From assembly GCA_030427585.1 (NCBI GenBank), contig JAUIBW010000037.1, positions 1 through 55,245 on the forward strand: a stretch of DNA of 55,245 nucleotides, written 5' to 3'. Of the stretch, positions 17,493 to 25,900 are shown in pieces. Origin of the DNA: Bacteroidia bacterium. Lineage in GTDB: Bacteria; Bacteroidota; Bacteroidia; Flavobacteriales; Flavobacteriaceae. A model generated the notes under the pieces. The model searched no databases. It saw nothing but the letters and a program-made list of their open reading frames with translations, and was not told the DNA's origin. The position numbers and the translations under genes are program-made. Every line of letters starts with the position of its first letter. Position 1 is the stretch's first letter.

Positions 17493-18683
17493 TTGAAACA
17501 GGATTTTTTCAAATATCAAGCTCAAACTACTCCGCATCCATTAGCCATAGAAGTTTCGCATGCTAATGGTAGTTATATTTATGATACTAATAATAAAAAG
17601 TATTTGGATTTTGTTGCAGGAGTATCAGCATGTAGTTTAGGACATAAGCACCCCAGAGTTATACATGCAGTAAAAAATCAGTTAGATAAATATCTACATG
17701 TCATGGTATATGGAGAATATGTACAACAACCTGCTGTAGAACTCACCAAACTGTTAGCTTCTCTCCTACCCCATCCATTAGAAAAAACCTATTTAACTAA
17801 CTCAGGAACTGAAGCTATTGAAGGATCTTTAAAATTAGCCCGAAGAGTCACAGGTAGAAGCCATATTATTGCAGCAAAACTGGCATATCATGGTAACACT
17901 ATGGGATCTATGAGTGTAATGGGATATGAAGAACGTAAACAAGCATTTAGACCATTAATCCCTGACATCTCTTTTATTACATTTAATGATGAAAAAGAGA
18001 TACAACAAATAACACACAAAACCGCAGCAGTAATCTTAGAAACTATACAAGGAGGAGCGGGGTTTATTGAACCTAAATATGAGTATCTAAAAAAAGTAAA
18101 AAAGAAGTGTAAAGAAGTTGGAGCACTGTTAATTCTAGATGAGATACAACCTGGATTTGGAAGAACGGGGAGACTATTTGGTTTTCAACATTACGACATC
18201 GTCCCAGATATCGTTGTAATGGGTAAAGGAATGGGGGGTGGACTTCCGATTGGAGCTTTTACAGCTTCAACAACAATGATGGATCAATTACAGGACAACC
18301 CCAAATTAGGTCATATTACAACGTTTGGAGGAAACCCTGTCATTGCAGCTGCCGCTTTGGCAACATTACAGGAAATTGCAGAGAGTGACGTAATGGCAGC
18401 TGCTCTGGAAAAAGAAAAACTATTCAGATCCCTATTAATTCACCCATTAATTAAAGAAATCAGAGGATTAGGCCTCATGTTAGCTTTTATAACTCCTTCT
18501 GCAGAAATAACAAATCAAGTTATATTAAAGTGTCAAGATCAGGGATTAATATTATTTTGGTTACTTTTTGAACCTCTTGCAGTACGTATTACACCGCCAC
18601 TTACTATATCGGAAAGTGAAATAAGAAAAGGATGTCGGATCATCCTTACTGTTTTAGATCAAATACTAGATAACAAAATTTAA
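17493..18683 (+). CDS. Class III PLP-dependent aminotransferase
   Basis: A fold-type I pyridoxal-phosphate enzyme of the 4-aminobutyrate/acetylornithine/ornithine aminotransferase family. It shows the cofactor-binding NSGTEAIEGSLKLAR segment, AYHGNTMGSMS, the aspartate in LDEIQPGFGRTG, and the Schiff-base lysine in VVMGKGMGGG. The length of 396 aa is typical. The start is TTG; the following KQDFFKYQAQTTPHPLAIEV is the normal N-terminus, so no upstream ATG is missing. The substrate cannot be fixed from sequence. It probably forms an operon with the OstA-like gene. Confidence 0.93.
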   Translation: MKQDFFKYQAQTTPHPLAIEVSHANGSYIYDTNNKKYLDFVAGVSACSLGHKHPRVIHAVKNQLDKYLHVMVYGEYVQQPAVELTKLLASLLPHPLEKTYLTNSGTEAIEGSLKLARRVTGRSHIIAAKLAYHGNTMGSMSVMGYEERKQAFRPLIPDISFITFNDEKEIQQITHKTAAVILETIQGGAGFIEPKYEYLKKVKKKCKEVGALLILDEIQPGFGRTGRLFGFQHYDIVPDIVVMGKGMGGGLPIGAFTASTTMMDQLQDNPKLGHITTFGGNPVIAAAALATLQEIAESDVMAAALEKEKLFRSLLIHPLIKEIRGLGLMLAFITPSAEITNQVILKCQDQGLILFWLLFEPLAVRITPPLTISESEIRKGCRIILTVLDQILDNKI

Positions 18684-18693
18684 ACGGTAATCA

Positions 18694-18724
18694 TTGAAGT
18701 TTTATTAAAAAAACTGTATCTTTA
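18694..18724 (+). promoter_or_regulatory. Promoter (TTG / TATCTTTA) with a long leader
   Basis: A -33 TTG at 18694-18696 and a TATCTTTA box at 18717-18724 are separated by 20 bases. The transcript would run nearly 285 bases before the TPR gene and would include the small frame at 18923-19018. Confidence 0.45.
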
Positions 18725-18922
18725 GTAGACCATCCATATTTTCACAAATTCATTAATACATTTCGGCTTCTATAAAAGAAAAACTCTATATCATTATCTA
18801 TATAATGGTACGTATTTTGTTAATTAGTTTGTTAAAAACAATTGGTTTTTGAAGTATAATTATTCAATTTCATTTGTAATTTTAATACTGAGGAAATCAA
18901 TAATGCGAAAATAGATTAAGTA

Positions 18923-19018
18923 ATGGATTTATTAGATACTTTTATTTGTTGGGGAAGACAAAAAAAGTATTTACATCAATTTTATGATTTATTGAGCATC
19001 TTTAATCAACGTGTATGA
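18923..19018 (+). CDS. Possible 31-codon leader ORF
   Basis: This short frame starts at ATG and encodes MDLLDTFICWGRQKKYLHQF plus 11 further residues ending INQRV-like (FNQRV). Its TGA overlaps the ATG of the TPR gene as ATGA. The geometry allows translational coupling. No homologue is recognised, and chance is a real alternative in AT-rich DNA. Confidence 0.25.
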   Translation: MDLLDTFICWGRQKKYLHQFYDLLSIFNQRV

Positions 19019-20406
19019 GATTTAACCACGAAGAAGAAGAAAATAATTTCTCGATTACTCGATACGAGTCTATGCTGAGATCTAATGATGTTAAGTTTTT
19101 TGATTCAGATGAATTTGAATCTATTATTCATCACTATCTAGAAAATGGAAAAATTGCCAAAGCAAAAAAAGCAATTTCTTTGGGACTTTCTCAACATCCA
19201 TCATCTGTTAACCTTAAATTATTGCAAGTTGAAATTTTGGTCTTTGAAAATCGCTTAGACAAAGCAGATCATCTTTTGGCTCAACTACACGCTATAGAGC
19301 CAGAAAATGAAGAAATCTACATTCAAAAAGCTAATATTCTTTCTAAACAAAACGATCATATAAAAGCCATAGAGTTATTAATGATGGCACTTAGCTATAC
19401 AAATGATGCTGCAGATGTGTACTCCCTTATAGGGATGGAGTATCTTTTTATGGATGATTTTGAAAATGCAAAGATCAATTTTATGAAATGCCTCGAAGCA
19501 GATGATCAGGATTATTCTGCTTTATATAATGTGATATACTGTTTTGATTTTCTTGAACAACATGAAGAAGCTATCGAGTATCTAAATATGTTTCTAAATA
19601 AAAATCCATATTGCGAAGTGGCCTGGCACCAGGTTGGCAAGCAATATTTTGATCTAGAAGAATATGAAAAAGCACTAGCGGCTTATGATTTTGCAATTAT
19701 AAGTGATGAATATTTTATTGGTGCTTATTTAGAAAAAGGAAAAGTATTAGAAAAACTAAAAAGGCATAATGAAGCTATAGAAAATTATAGAATAACATTA
19801 GAACTTGATGACCCTACTTCTTTTGCTTTGCTAAGAATAGGAAAATGTTATGAGAAATTAGGCATAGATGATCTGGCAATTCAGCACTATTCCAAAACTG
19901 TACATGAAGACCCATTATTAGACAAAGGATGGATAGCCATTACCGATTTTTACATGCGTAAACGTGATTATCAAAAAGCGCTATACTATACAAACAAAGC
20001 TATAAATATTGATGGTGAAAATGTTCTATACTGGAAACGTTACGCAAAAATAAACAATAGACTTGCTTTTTTTGAAGAAGCAGAGCGAGGATACAGAAAA
20101 GCTATTGAGTTAGGAAATTATGAACTGGAAACCTGGTTAAATCGTTCGGATATTCTTAGGTTTATAGGAGAATCAAATGCTGCAATACAAAATTTACACC
20201 AAGCTATAGAGTTTTATCCAGATAATGCAGAAATTCAATATAGACTTGCTGGTTTATATTATGAACTACAAGATTATCAAAAAGGTGAATATCATATAAG
20301 AAAAGCCTTAGATCTTGACTATGAATATCATATCGTTCTGGAAGAACTTTTTGAAAAGATTTTTAATCTAACTCTTGTTAAAAACATTATTTCTGAATAT
20401 AAATAA
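19015..20406 (+). CDS. TPR-repeat protein
   Basis: Almost the whole 463-aa protein consists of about eleven or twelve tetratricopeptide repeats, each about 34 residues, for example in AWHQVGKQYFDLEEYEKALA, AYLEKGKVLEKLKRHNEAIE and YRLAGLYYELQDYQKGEYHI. There is no signal peptide or membrane segment, so it is a cytoplasmic scaffold or adaptor. The protein is acidic. It stands between the aminotransferase gene and the DUF368 pair with no tight operon link downstream (87 bases). The partner is unknown. Confidence 0.9.
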   Translation: MRFNHEEEENNFSITRYESMLRSNDVKFFDSDEFESIIHHYLENGKIAKAKKAISLGLSQHPSSVNLKLLQVEILVFENRLDKADHLLAQLHAIEPENEEIYIQKANILSKQNDHIKAIELLMMALSYTNDAADVYSLIGMEYLFMDDFENAKINFMKCLEADDQDYSALYNVIYCFDFLEQHEEAIEYLNMFLNKNPYCEVAWHQVGKQYFDLEEYEKALAAYDFAIISDEYFIGAYLEKGKVLEKLKRHNEAIENYRITLELDDPTSFALLRIGKCYEKLGIDDLAIQHYSKTVHEDPLLDKGWIAITDFYMRKRDYQKALYYTNKAINIDGENVLYWKRYAKINNRLAFFEEAERGYRKAIELGNYELETWLNRSDILRFIGESNAAIQNLHQAIEFYPDNAEIQYRLAGLYYELQDYQKGEYHIRKALDLDYEYHIVLEELFEKIFNLTLVKNIISEYK

Positions 20407-20455
20407 TTCTGAAAAAGACCGTTTTTTTTCTAATCGATTACATTGCAAAAATCCA

Positions 20456-20463
20456 TACATTTG
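20456..20463 (+). promoter_or_regulatory. -7 box TACATTTG before the DUF368 pair
   Basis: An exact TAnnTTTG match 30 bases before the ATG. It is the likely promoter for the two DUF368 genes and aroE. Confidence 0.5.
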
Positions 20464-20493
20464 TTTTAACTTAAAACACCAAAAACAATAAGA

Positions 20494-21459
20494 ATGCAAA
20501 GAAATCTTAAGGATTACCTTATCATCTCTGCAAAAGGATTAGCAATGGGAGCTGCAGATGTAGTTCCTGGAGTTTCTGGAGGAACCATTGCATTTATATC
20601 TGGTATATATGAAGAACTGATTGAAACTATTAATGGGCTAGATCTGGTTTTTTTTTCGGTTTGGAAAAAAGAAGGATTTAAAACTTCCTGGAAAAAATAT
20701 AACTTATCTTTTTTAACAGCCCTTTTTTTAGGTATCATAACCAGTATTCTTTCTCTTGCAAAACTTATAAAGTGGTTGCTTCATAATGAACCTTTATTAC
20801 TATGGGGATTTTTCTTTGGATTAGTTCTTGCCAGTATCGTTTATATTGTAAAACAAATCACTACCTGGAAACCAAAAGTAATCCTTGGTATTATCCTGGC
20901 AGCAATACTTTCTTATTTTATTACTATAGCAGAACCTCTGGCTTCACCAGATAGTAATTGGTATCTTATGTTTTGTGGATTCATTGCAATTATTGCCATG
21001 ATATTACCAGGAGTATCAGGAGCTTTTATATTACTTATCCTTGGGGTTTACCAAACAGCTATTGATATTCTGAACCAATTACGTAATGGAATTGTACAGA
21101 TGGATTTTGATATCTTATGGCAGGCTATCTATAAAATATTAATTATGGGTATTGGCGCCGTTATAGGATTGAAATTGTTTTCTAAAGCACTTAACTGGAT
21201 GTTTAAACATCATAAAAACATGACTTTAGCTATACTTACAGGGTTTATGATAGGCTCACTAAATAAGTTATGGCCCTGGAAAAAAGTCGAATCCTGGAGA
21301 ACAAACTCTGAAGGAATCGAGGTTCCTTTCATAGAAAAGAGCATTCTACCAGGTCAATTCGAAGGTGATGTTAAAATGATCTGGGTTTTACTTTTTATAG
21401 TTATAGGTTTTCTATTAATCCTTATCTTAGAACGCCTTTCTGTAAAAAAACCAAACTAA
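20494..21459 (+). CDS. DUF368 membrane protein, candidate undecaprenyl-phosphate translocase
   Basis: A polytopic membrane protein of the DUF368 family, recognised by the N-terminal GLAMGAADVVPGVSGGTIAF and the internal repeat AMILPGVSGAFILLILG. About eight hydrophobic segments are visible. DUF368 proteins (PopT) have been shown in other bacteria to return undecaprenyl phosphate to the cytoplasmic face so the carrier can be reused for peptidoglycan and surface polysaccharides; the function here is inferred by family. The length of 321 aa is typical. It is followed after three bases by a paralogue. Confidence 0.92.
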   Translation: MQRNLKDYLIISAKGLAMGAADVVPGVSGGTIAFISGIYEELIETINGLDLVFFSVWKKEGFKTSWKKYNLSFLTALFLGIITSILSLAKLIKWLLHNEPLLLWGFFFGLVLASIVYIVKQITTWKPKVILGIILAAILSYFITIAEPLASPDSNWYLMFCGFIAIIAMILPGVSGAFILLILGVYQTAIDILNQLRNGIVQMDFDILWQAIYKILIMGIGAVIGLKLFSKALNWMFKHHKNMTLAILTGFMIGSLNKLWPWKKVESWRTNSEGIEVPFIEKSILPGQFEGDVKMIWVLLFIVIGFLLILILERLSVKKPN

Positions 21460-21462
21460 TCA

Positions 21463-22488
21463 ATGCAACAAAGTACCCGCACCTTTACTGATAGACTTTT
21501 CCTTGTTATTAAAGGTCTTGCAATGGGTGCTGCAAATAAAGTCCCTGGTGTTTCTGGTGGTGTAGTTGCATTTGTTGCCGGATTTTATGAAGAATTTATC
21601 TATTCTCTTCAGAAAATAAATTTTAAAGCATTTAAGCTTTTTATAAATTTTAGGTTTAAAAGCTTTTGGCGATACATAAATGGACGATTTCTTGGCCTTT
21701 TAATCTTAGGAATGCTAATTAGCTATTTTAGTGTTTCTAAAATTCTGGATTACCTCATTATTCATTATGAATTATATGTATGGGCAGCATTTTTTGGAAT
21801 GATCATTGGCTCTATTTATTATATAGTAAAAGATTTTAACGATTGGAACAGAAGAAACATTTGTCTTATTATTATAGGCATCATAGTTGGAATTAGTATT
21901 AGTTTATTGGCTCCTGCAAAAGAAAATGACAACCTTTGGTTTGTATTTATCTGTGGTATTATTGGTGTGTCTGGTATGACATTACCAGGATTATCTGGGT
22001 CTTTTATTCTTATCTTATTAGGTAATTATGTCCTTTTGCTGGTTGATTCTGTAAATGCTTTATATGATACAATAGCCGATCTAATACGTTGGGATTTTTC
22101 TTTTATAGAAAATGCGCACAGAACTAGGTTATTAAAAGTACTTATTGTATTTAGTCTTGGTTCATTAACCGGTTTAGTTACCTTATCCCATTTTTTAGGA
22201 TATGTTTTAAAACATTATAAAAATGCCACTTTTGCAGCAATAATTGGATTTATAACCGGTTCTTTAGGTGTCGTTTGGCCCTGGAAAAATAAAATTTATA
22301 AAGTTGACGCTTTAGGGAATACACAAATTGATGCATTAGGTAATCCAATACTCGATAATTATGATCGCTATTTTCCTGATTTTACAACTATTGAGACCTA
22401 TATTGGAATTTTTTATATCCTCATAGGTATTGGTATCGTTTTATGGTTAGAGTGGTATGGCCAAAAAACGCTAAAAACTTCAAAATGA
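21463..22488 (+). CDS. Second DUF368 membrane protein, paralogue of the preceding gene
   Basis: The same family signatures appear: GLAMGAANKVPGVSGGVVAF near the start and GMTLPGLSGSFILILLGNY in the middle. The two paralogues differ clearly outside these signatures, so the duplication is old. A soluble insertion near VDALGNTQIDALGNPILDNY precedes the last membrane segment. The gene starts three bases after the first DUF368 gene and its stop overlaps the aroE start as ATGA, so the three genes are one transcriptional unit. Confidence 0.92.
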   Translation: MQQSTRTFTDRLFLVIKGLAMGAANKVPGVSGGVVAFVAGFYEEFIYSLQKINFKAFKLFINFRFKSFWRYINGRFLGLLILGMLISYFSVSKILDYLIIHYELYVWAAFFGMIIGSIYYIVKDFNDWNRRNICLIIIGIIVGISISLLAPAKENDNLWFVFICGIIGVSGMTLPGLSGSFILILLGNYVLLLVDSVNALYDTIADLIRWDFSFIENAHRTRLLKVLIVFSLGSLTGLVTLSHFLGYVLKHYKNATFAAIIGFITGSLGVVWPWKNKIYKVDALGNTQIDALGNPILDNYDRYFPDFTTIETYIGIFYILIGIGIVLWLEWYGQKTLKTSK

Positions 22489-23216
22489 AAAAAATATACG
22501 GTTTATTAGGTAGAAATATCAGTTATTCTTTCTCTAAGGGTTACTTTTCAGAAAAATTTGAAAAAGAAAATCTAGATTATGAGTACAACAATTTTGATCT
22601 TACCCAAATCAAGGATTTTCTTGAAGTTGCCAAAGATCCCCATGTACAAGGTTTAAATGTAACCATACCCTATAAAGAAGAAGTAATTCAATATATGGAT
22701 GATCTGGACCCCATAGCCAAAAAGATTGGAGCAATAAATGTTATAAAGTTTGATAAGGGTCAAAAATTAAAAGGATACAATAGTGATTATTATGGTTTTA
22801 CAGAATCTTTAAAGCCCTTACTTAACAAAACAATAAAGAAAGCATTAATTCTAGGTACAGGAGGTGCTTCAAAAGCTATTGCATATGCATTAAGTCATTT
22901 AAACATAGACTATACATTTGTATCTCGTAATCCTGATTTTAACGAACTAAGCTATAGTGATCTCGATGAAGATATTATACAAGCATACAAACTAATAATA
23001 AACTGTACCCCCCTAGGAACACATCCTAATATCCATAATTACCCAGATATCCCTTATGAATATATTACCAAAAATCATGTTTTATACGATTTGATTTATA
23101 ATCCAGATGAAACTACTTTTATGAGTAAAGGAAAAGAAAAAGGGGCTACTGTTTCTAATGGATTACAAATGTTAATCCTGCAAGCAGAAAAGGCATGGGA
23201 GATCTGGAATATGTAA
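22485..23216 (+). CDS. aroE: Shikimate dehydrogenase
   Basis: Reduces 3-dehydroshikimate to shikimate with NADPH, in aromatic amino acid synthesis. The substrate site shows GLNVTIPYKE with catalytic K64 and NSDYYGF with D101 (NSD in place of the more frequent NTD). The nucleotide-binding loop is GTGGASKA. I chose ATG 22485 because the conserved start KIYGLLGRNISYSFSK follows directly, giving 243 aa; an upstream in-frame start at 22443 would lie inside the DUF368 gene and adds no conserved sequence. The ATG overlaps the DUF368 stop by four bases. Confidence 0.95.
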   Translation: MKKIYGLLGRNISYSFSKGYFSEKFEKENLDYEYNNFDLTQIKDFLEVAKDPHVQGLNVTIPYKEEVIQYMDDLDPIAKKIGAINVIKFDKGQKLKGYNSDYYGFTESLKPLLNKTIKKALILGTGGASKAIAYALSHLNIDYTFVSRNPDFNELSYSDLDEDIIQAYKLIINCTPLGTHPNIHNYPDIPYEYITKNHVLYDLIYNPDETTFMSKGKEKGATVSNGLQMLILQAEKAWEIWNM

Positions 23217-23282
23217 TTTTAGGCTCATTTTGTCATAAAATTCTTACCAAAACACTTTTTAAGTAGTCTTAAAACCTTTCAA

Positions 23283-23290
23283 TAACTTTG
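23283..23290 (+). promoter_or_regulatory. -7 box TAACTTTG before the DUF349 gene
   Basis: An exact TAnnTTTG match. It predicts a leader of about 60 bases before the ATG at 23357. Confidence 0.5.
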
Positions 23291-23356
23291 AGTTTTTCTA
23301 ATATGTTAGTATCTTAGTCAGGCATTAAGCTTAAGACAAACAAAAACGCTCACACA

Positions 23357-25570
23357 ATGTCCACACGTGATAACCTGCCTAAGGCAGATGGAAATGAAGA
23401 AAAAAAGACTAAGATTTTAGATGTAAATTTAGAAACTGAAAATCTAGAAGCTATTAAATCAGAAGGTTCTAATGAAGAAACTACTGAAAACACAGAACAT
23501 TCTGAAAACGAAGAATCTAAAACATTAGTTAATCCACAGATTACAGATGCCATAGAAGACGATTCTGAGTCTGAAAATAATATTACACTTAAAGAAGAAG
23601 AAATACCAGATCCTGATAATGCCGTACAAGAAAACACGCCTACTATAGATCAAGCTACTGTAGAGAATAGTGACGCAGTAACTACTTCAGAAAGTAACAC
23701 AATACAATCTGTAGACGAGAGCAACAATTTAATTACCTCGCAAAAAGAAGAATCAAAGCCTAACACTACTGCTAGTAAAAATCAAATTCAAGATCAAATG
23801 GATGAAGCTGTCGCTGAGCATAGTGAGGACGAGAGTACGATAGAGCGCCATGATATCGAGAAGAAGGATTATCACGCCATGAAAAAGGAAGAATTGGTTA
23901 AAGAATTACGAGAATTGGTCAAAAATGAAAAAATTCAGGCAATTAGAGAACATATTGAGGAAATCAAAAATGAGTTTAATGAAAAGTTTAATGAAGAAGT
24001 AGAACAAAAAAAGGAAGAATTTTTGGCTGATGGTGGTGATATTATAGATTTCTACTATTCTACACCAATAAAAAAAGAATTTAACTCTGTCTATTTCGAT
24101 TATAAAGAAAAACGAAATTCATATTATCAAAACCTAAAGAAAGATCTTCATGAAAATCTAAAAAGGAGATTAGAATTGATTGATGAGCTAAAAGGTTTAC
24201 TCAATGTAGACGAAAACATAAATACAACATACAATCATTTTAAAAGTATTCAGGAAAGATGGCGTAATGCAGGTCCTATACCAAGGGATAAATACAATAC
24301 GGTATGGAACACCTATCATCATCATACTGAGAATTTTTATGATTTTCTGCATTTAAACAGGGAGTTTAGAGATCTTGATTTTAAGCATAACCTTGAGCAA
24401 AAACTTAAGATTATTGAACGTGCTACAGAATTAGCACAAGAGACCGATGTTAATAGAGCCTTCAGAGAATTACAGTTACTTCATAAAATGTGGAAAGAAG
24501 ATCTGGGGCCTGTTGGAAAAGAATATAGGGAGCCTATTTGGGAGAAATTTAGTGCATTAACAAAGCAAATTCATGAAAATCGTCAGCGATATTTTAAAGA
24601 TCAGGATAAAGTTTATGAACAAAATCTAGAAGTCAAAAGAGAAATCATTGCAAAAATTATAGAAATTAGCCAGGACCACCCTAAAAATCATAGTGGTTGG
24701 CAACAAAAAATAAAAGAAATTGAAACATTAAGAGATCAATTTTTTAAAGCAGGAAAAGTTCCATCTAATGTAAATGAACAAACCTGGAGCGAGTTTAAAA
24801 CTGCTGTAAGAGATTTTAATCGTAACAAAAATGCTTTTTACAAAGGACTTAAAAAAGATCAGTTTAATAACTTAAATAAAAAAATGGAACTGATTCGGAT
24901 TGCAGAAGACAATAAAGATAGTGATGACTTTACTGCTATCACTCCACTTATGAAAAAAATTCAATCTGATTGGAAAAAGATTGGTCATGTACCTCGAAAA
25001 GATAGCGATAGAATCTGGAAAAGATTTAAAGATGCCTGTAATTTTTATTTTGATAGACTTCATGCAGAGAGAAATGAAGCGAATAAAGAAGAGCTTATTT
25101 CCCTAGAAAAAAAGCAAGAACATATCGAGGCTCTTAAAAAACTAAAGCTTTCTGGAGATACTGAAACCGATCTTAAAACTATAAAAGAAAACATTGCTAC
25201 CTGGAAAACTTTGGGTAGAGTACCCTATAAAAAGAAAAACATAGAAGCAGAGTATAATAAAATTCTGGATAGCTTCTTTCAGCAGCTTAAGTTGGGACGT
25301 AAAGAAACAGAACTTATTAAATATGAAAATAAACTAAATACTTTATCTGGTCATAGTGATGACAGAGCTCTTAGAAGCGAACAGAGCTTTATTCGTAAAA
25401 AAATTGATGAAGTTAACAGTGAAATCCGCCAATTAGAAAACAATCTTCAGTTCTTCAAACATGCCAAAGATGATAATCCAATGGTAAGAGATGTACGTAA
25501 GAATATCGAAAAATATAAAGAAAATCTAGATGTTTGGAAAGCTAAACTAAATAAGATTAAACATCTTTAA
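23357..25570 (+). CDS. DUF349-repeat protein with an acidic N-terminal tail
   Basis: Residues 1 to about 175 are low-complexity and rich in Glu, Ser, Thr and Asn, probably disordered. The remainder is helical and contains five DUF349 units, each centred on a W and a G-x-V/I-P motif: ERWRNAGPIPRDKYNTVW, KMWKEDLGPVGKEYREPIW, DQFFKAGKVPSNVNEQTW, SDWKKIGHVPRKDSDRIW and ATWKTLGRVPYKKKNIEAEY. There is no signal peptide. The biochemical role of DUF349 is not firmly established. The C-terminal 60 residues look like a coiled coil. It is transcribed alone and is followed by an unusual repeat region. Confidence 0.9.
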   Translation: MSTRDNLPKADGNEEKKTKILDVNLETENLEAIKSEGSNEETTENTEHSENEESKTLVNPQITDAIEDDSESENNITLKEEEIPDPDNAVQENTPTIDQATVENSDAVTTSESNTIQSVDESNNLITSQKEESKPNTTASKNQIQDQMDEAVAEHSEDESTIERHDIEKKDYHAMKKEELVKELRELVKNEKIQAIREHIEEIKNEFNEKFNEEVEQKKEEFLADGGDIIDFYYSTPIKKEFNSVYFDYKEKRNSYYQNLKKDLHENLKRRLELIDELKGLLNVDENINTTYNHFKSIQERWRNAGPIPRDKYNTVWNTYHHHTENFYDFLHLNREFRDLDFKHNLEQKLKIIERATELAQETDVNRAFRELQLLHKMWKEDLGPVGKEYREPIWEKFSALTKQIHENRQRYFKDQDKVYEQNLEVKREIIAKIIEISQDHPKNHSGWQQKIKEIETLRDQFFKAGKVPSNVNEQTWSEFKTAVRDFNRNKNAFYKGLKKDQFNNLNKKMELIRIAEDNKDSDDFTAITPLMKKIQSDWKKIGHVPRKDSDRIWKRFKDACNFYFDRLHAERNEANKEELISLEKKQEHIEALKKLKLSGDTETDLKTIKENIATWKTLGRVPYKKKNIEAEYNKILDSFFQQLKLGRKETELIKYENKLNTLSGHSDDRALRSEQSFIRKKIDEVNSEIRQLENNLQFFKHAKDDNPMVRDVRKNIEKYKENLDVWKAKLNKIKHL

Positions 25571-25817
25571 TTATATACATCTACAATATTCTGTAATCTT
25601 CAGAAATATAGGTATTCTAAAGATATACAAAAACATTCATTTTTTTCATGTCTGAAACTTTTTTCTTTTTTTCATGTATATGAAAAAAATCAATTGTTTC
25701 TAGATAGCATACATAATCCCACGGCATATATTTTTTCTATATTCTATCTATAAAAAATTGTGGTGATATAAAAAAGGAAGTCTCTTATAGATGTCTACAT
25801 ATAATACTCTAAAAAAT
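25571..25817. other. Intergenic region with a direct and an inverted repeat
   Basis: No gene is seen. The 12-mer TTTTTTTCATGT occurs at 25640-25651 and again at 25666-25677, 26 bases apart. The second copy begins a perfect 10-base inverted repeat (25666-25675 with 25680-25689, loop GTAT). The hairpin is AT-only, so it is not a typical terminator. Confidence 0.55.
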
Positions 25818-25856
25818 AAATTACCCGTCGACTTATAGTTGACGGGTAATTTTGTT
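25818..25856. terminator. Bidirectional terminator between DUF349 and susD-like genes
   Basis: AAATTACCCGTCGAC (25818-25832) pairs with GTTGACGGGTAATTT (25838-25852) with one G-T pair and a 5-base loop. Runs of A and T flank it, so it can serve the convergent genes on both sides. Confidence 0.85.
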
Positions 25857-25900
25857 TAAAACATTTGTTTATGTTTATATAACAAACAGTGTATTTCCAA

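Noticed and set aside
22443..22484. Upstream start for aroE
   Set aside because: The extension lies inside the DUF368 gene and precedes the conserved N-terminus without adding family sequence.
23350..23637. Antisense ORF opposite the acidic start of the DUF349 gene
   Set aside because: It mirrors the Glu/Ser-rich codons of the real gene as a Ser/Val-rich frame and has no features of its own.
25640..25677. CRISPR-like repeat
   Set aside because: Only two short AT-rich copies with no further units or cas genes.
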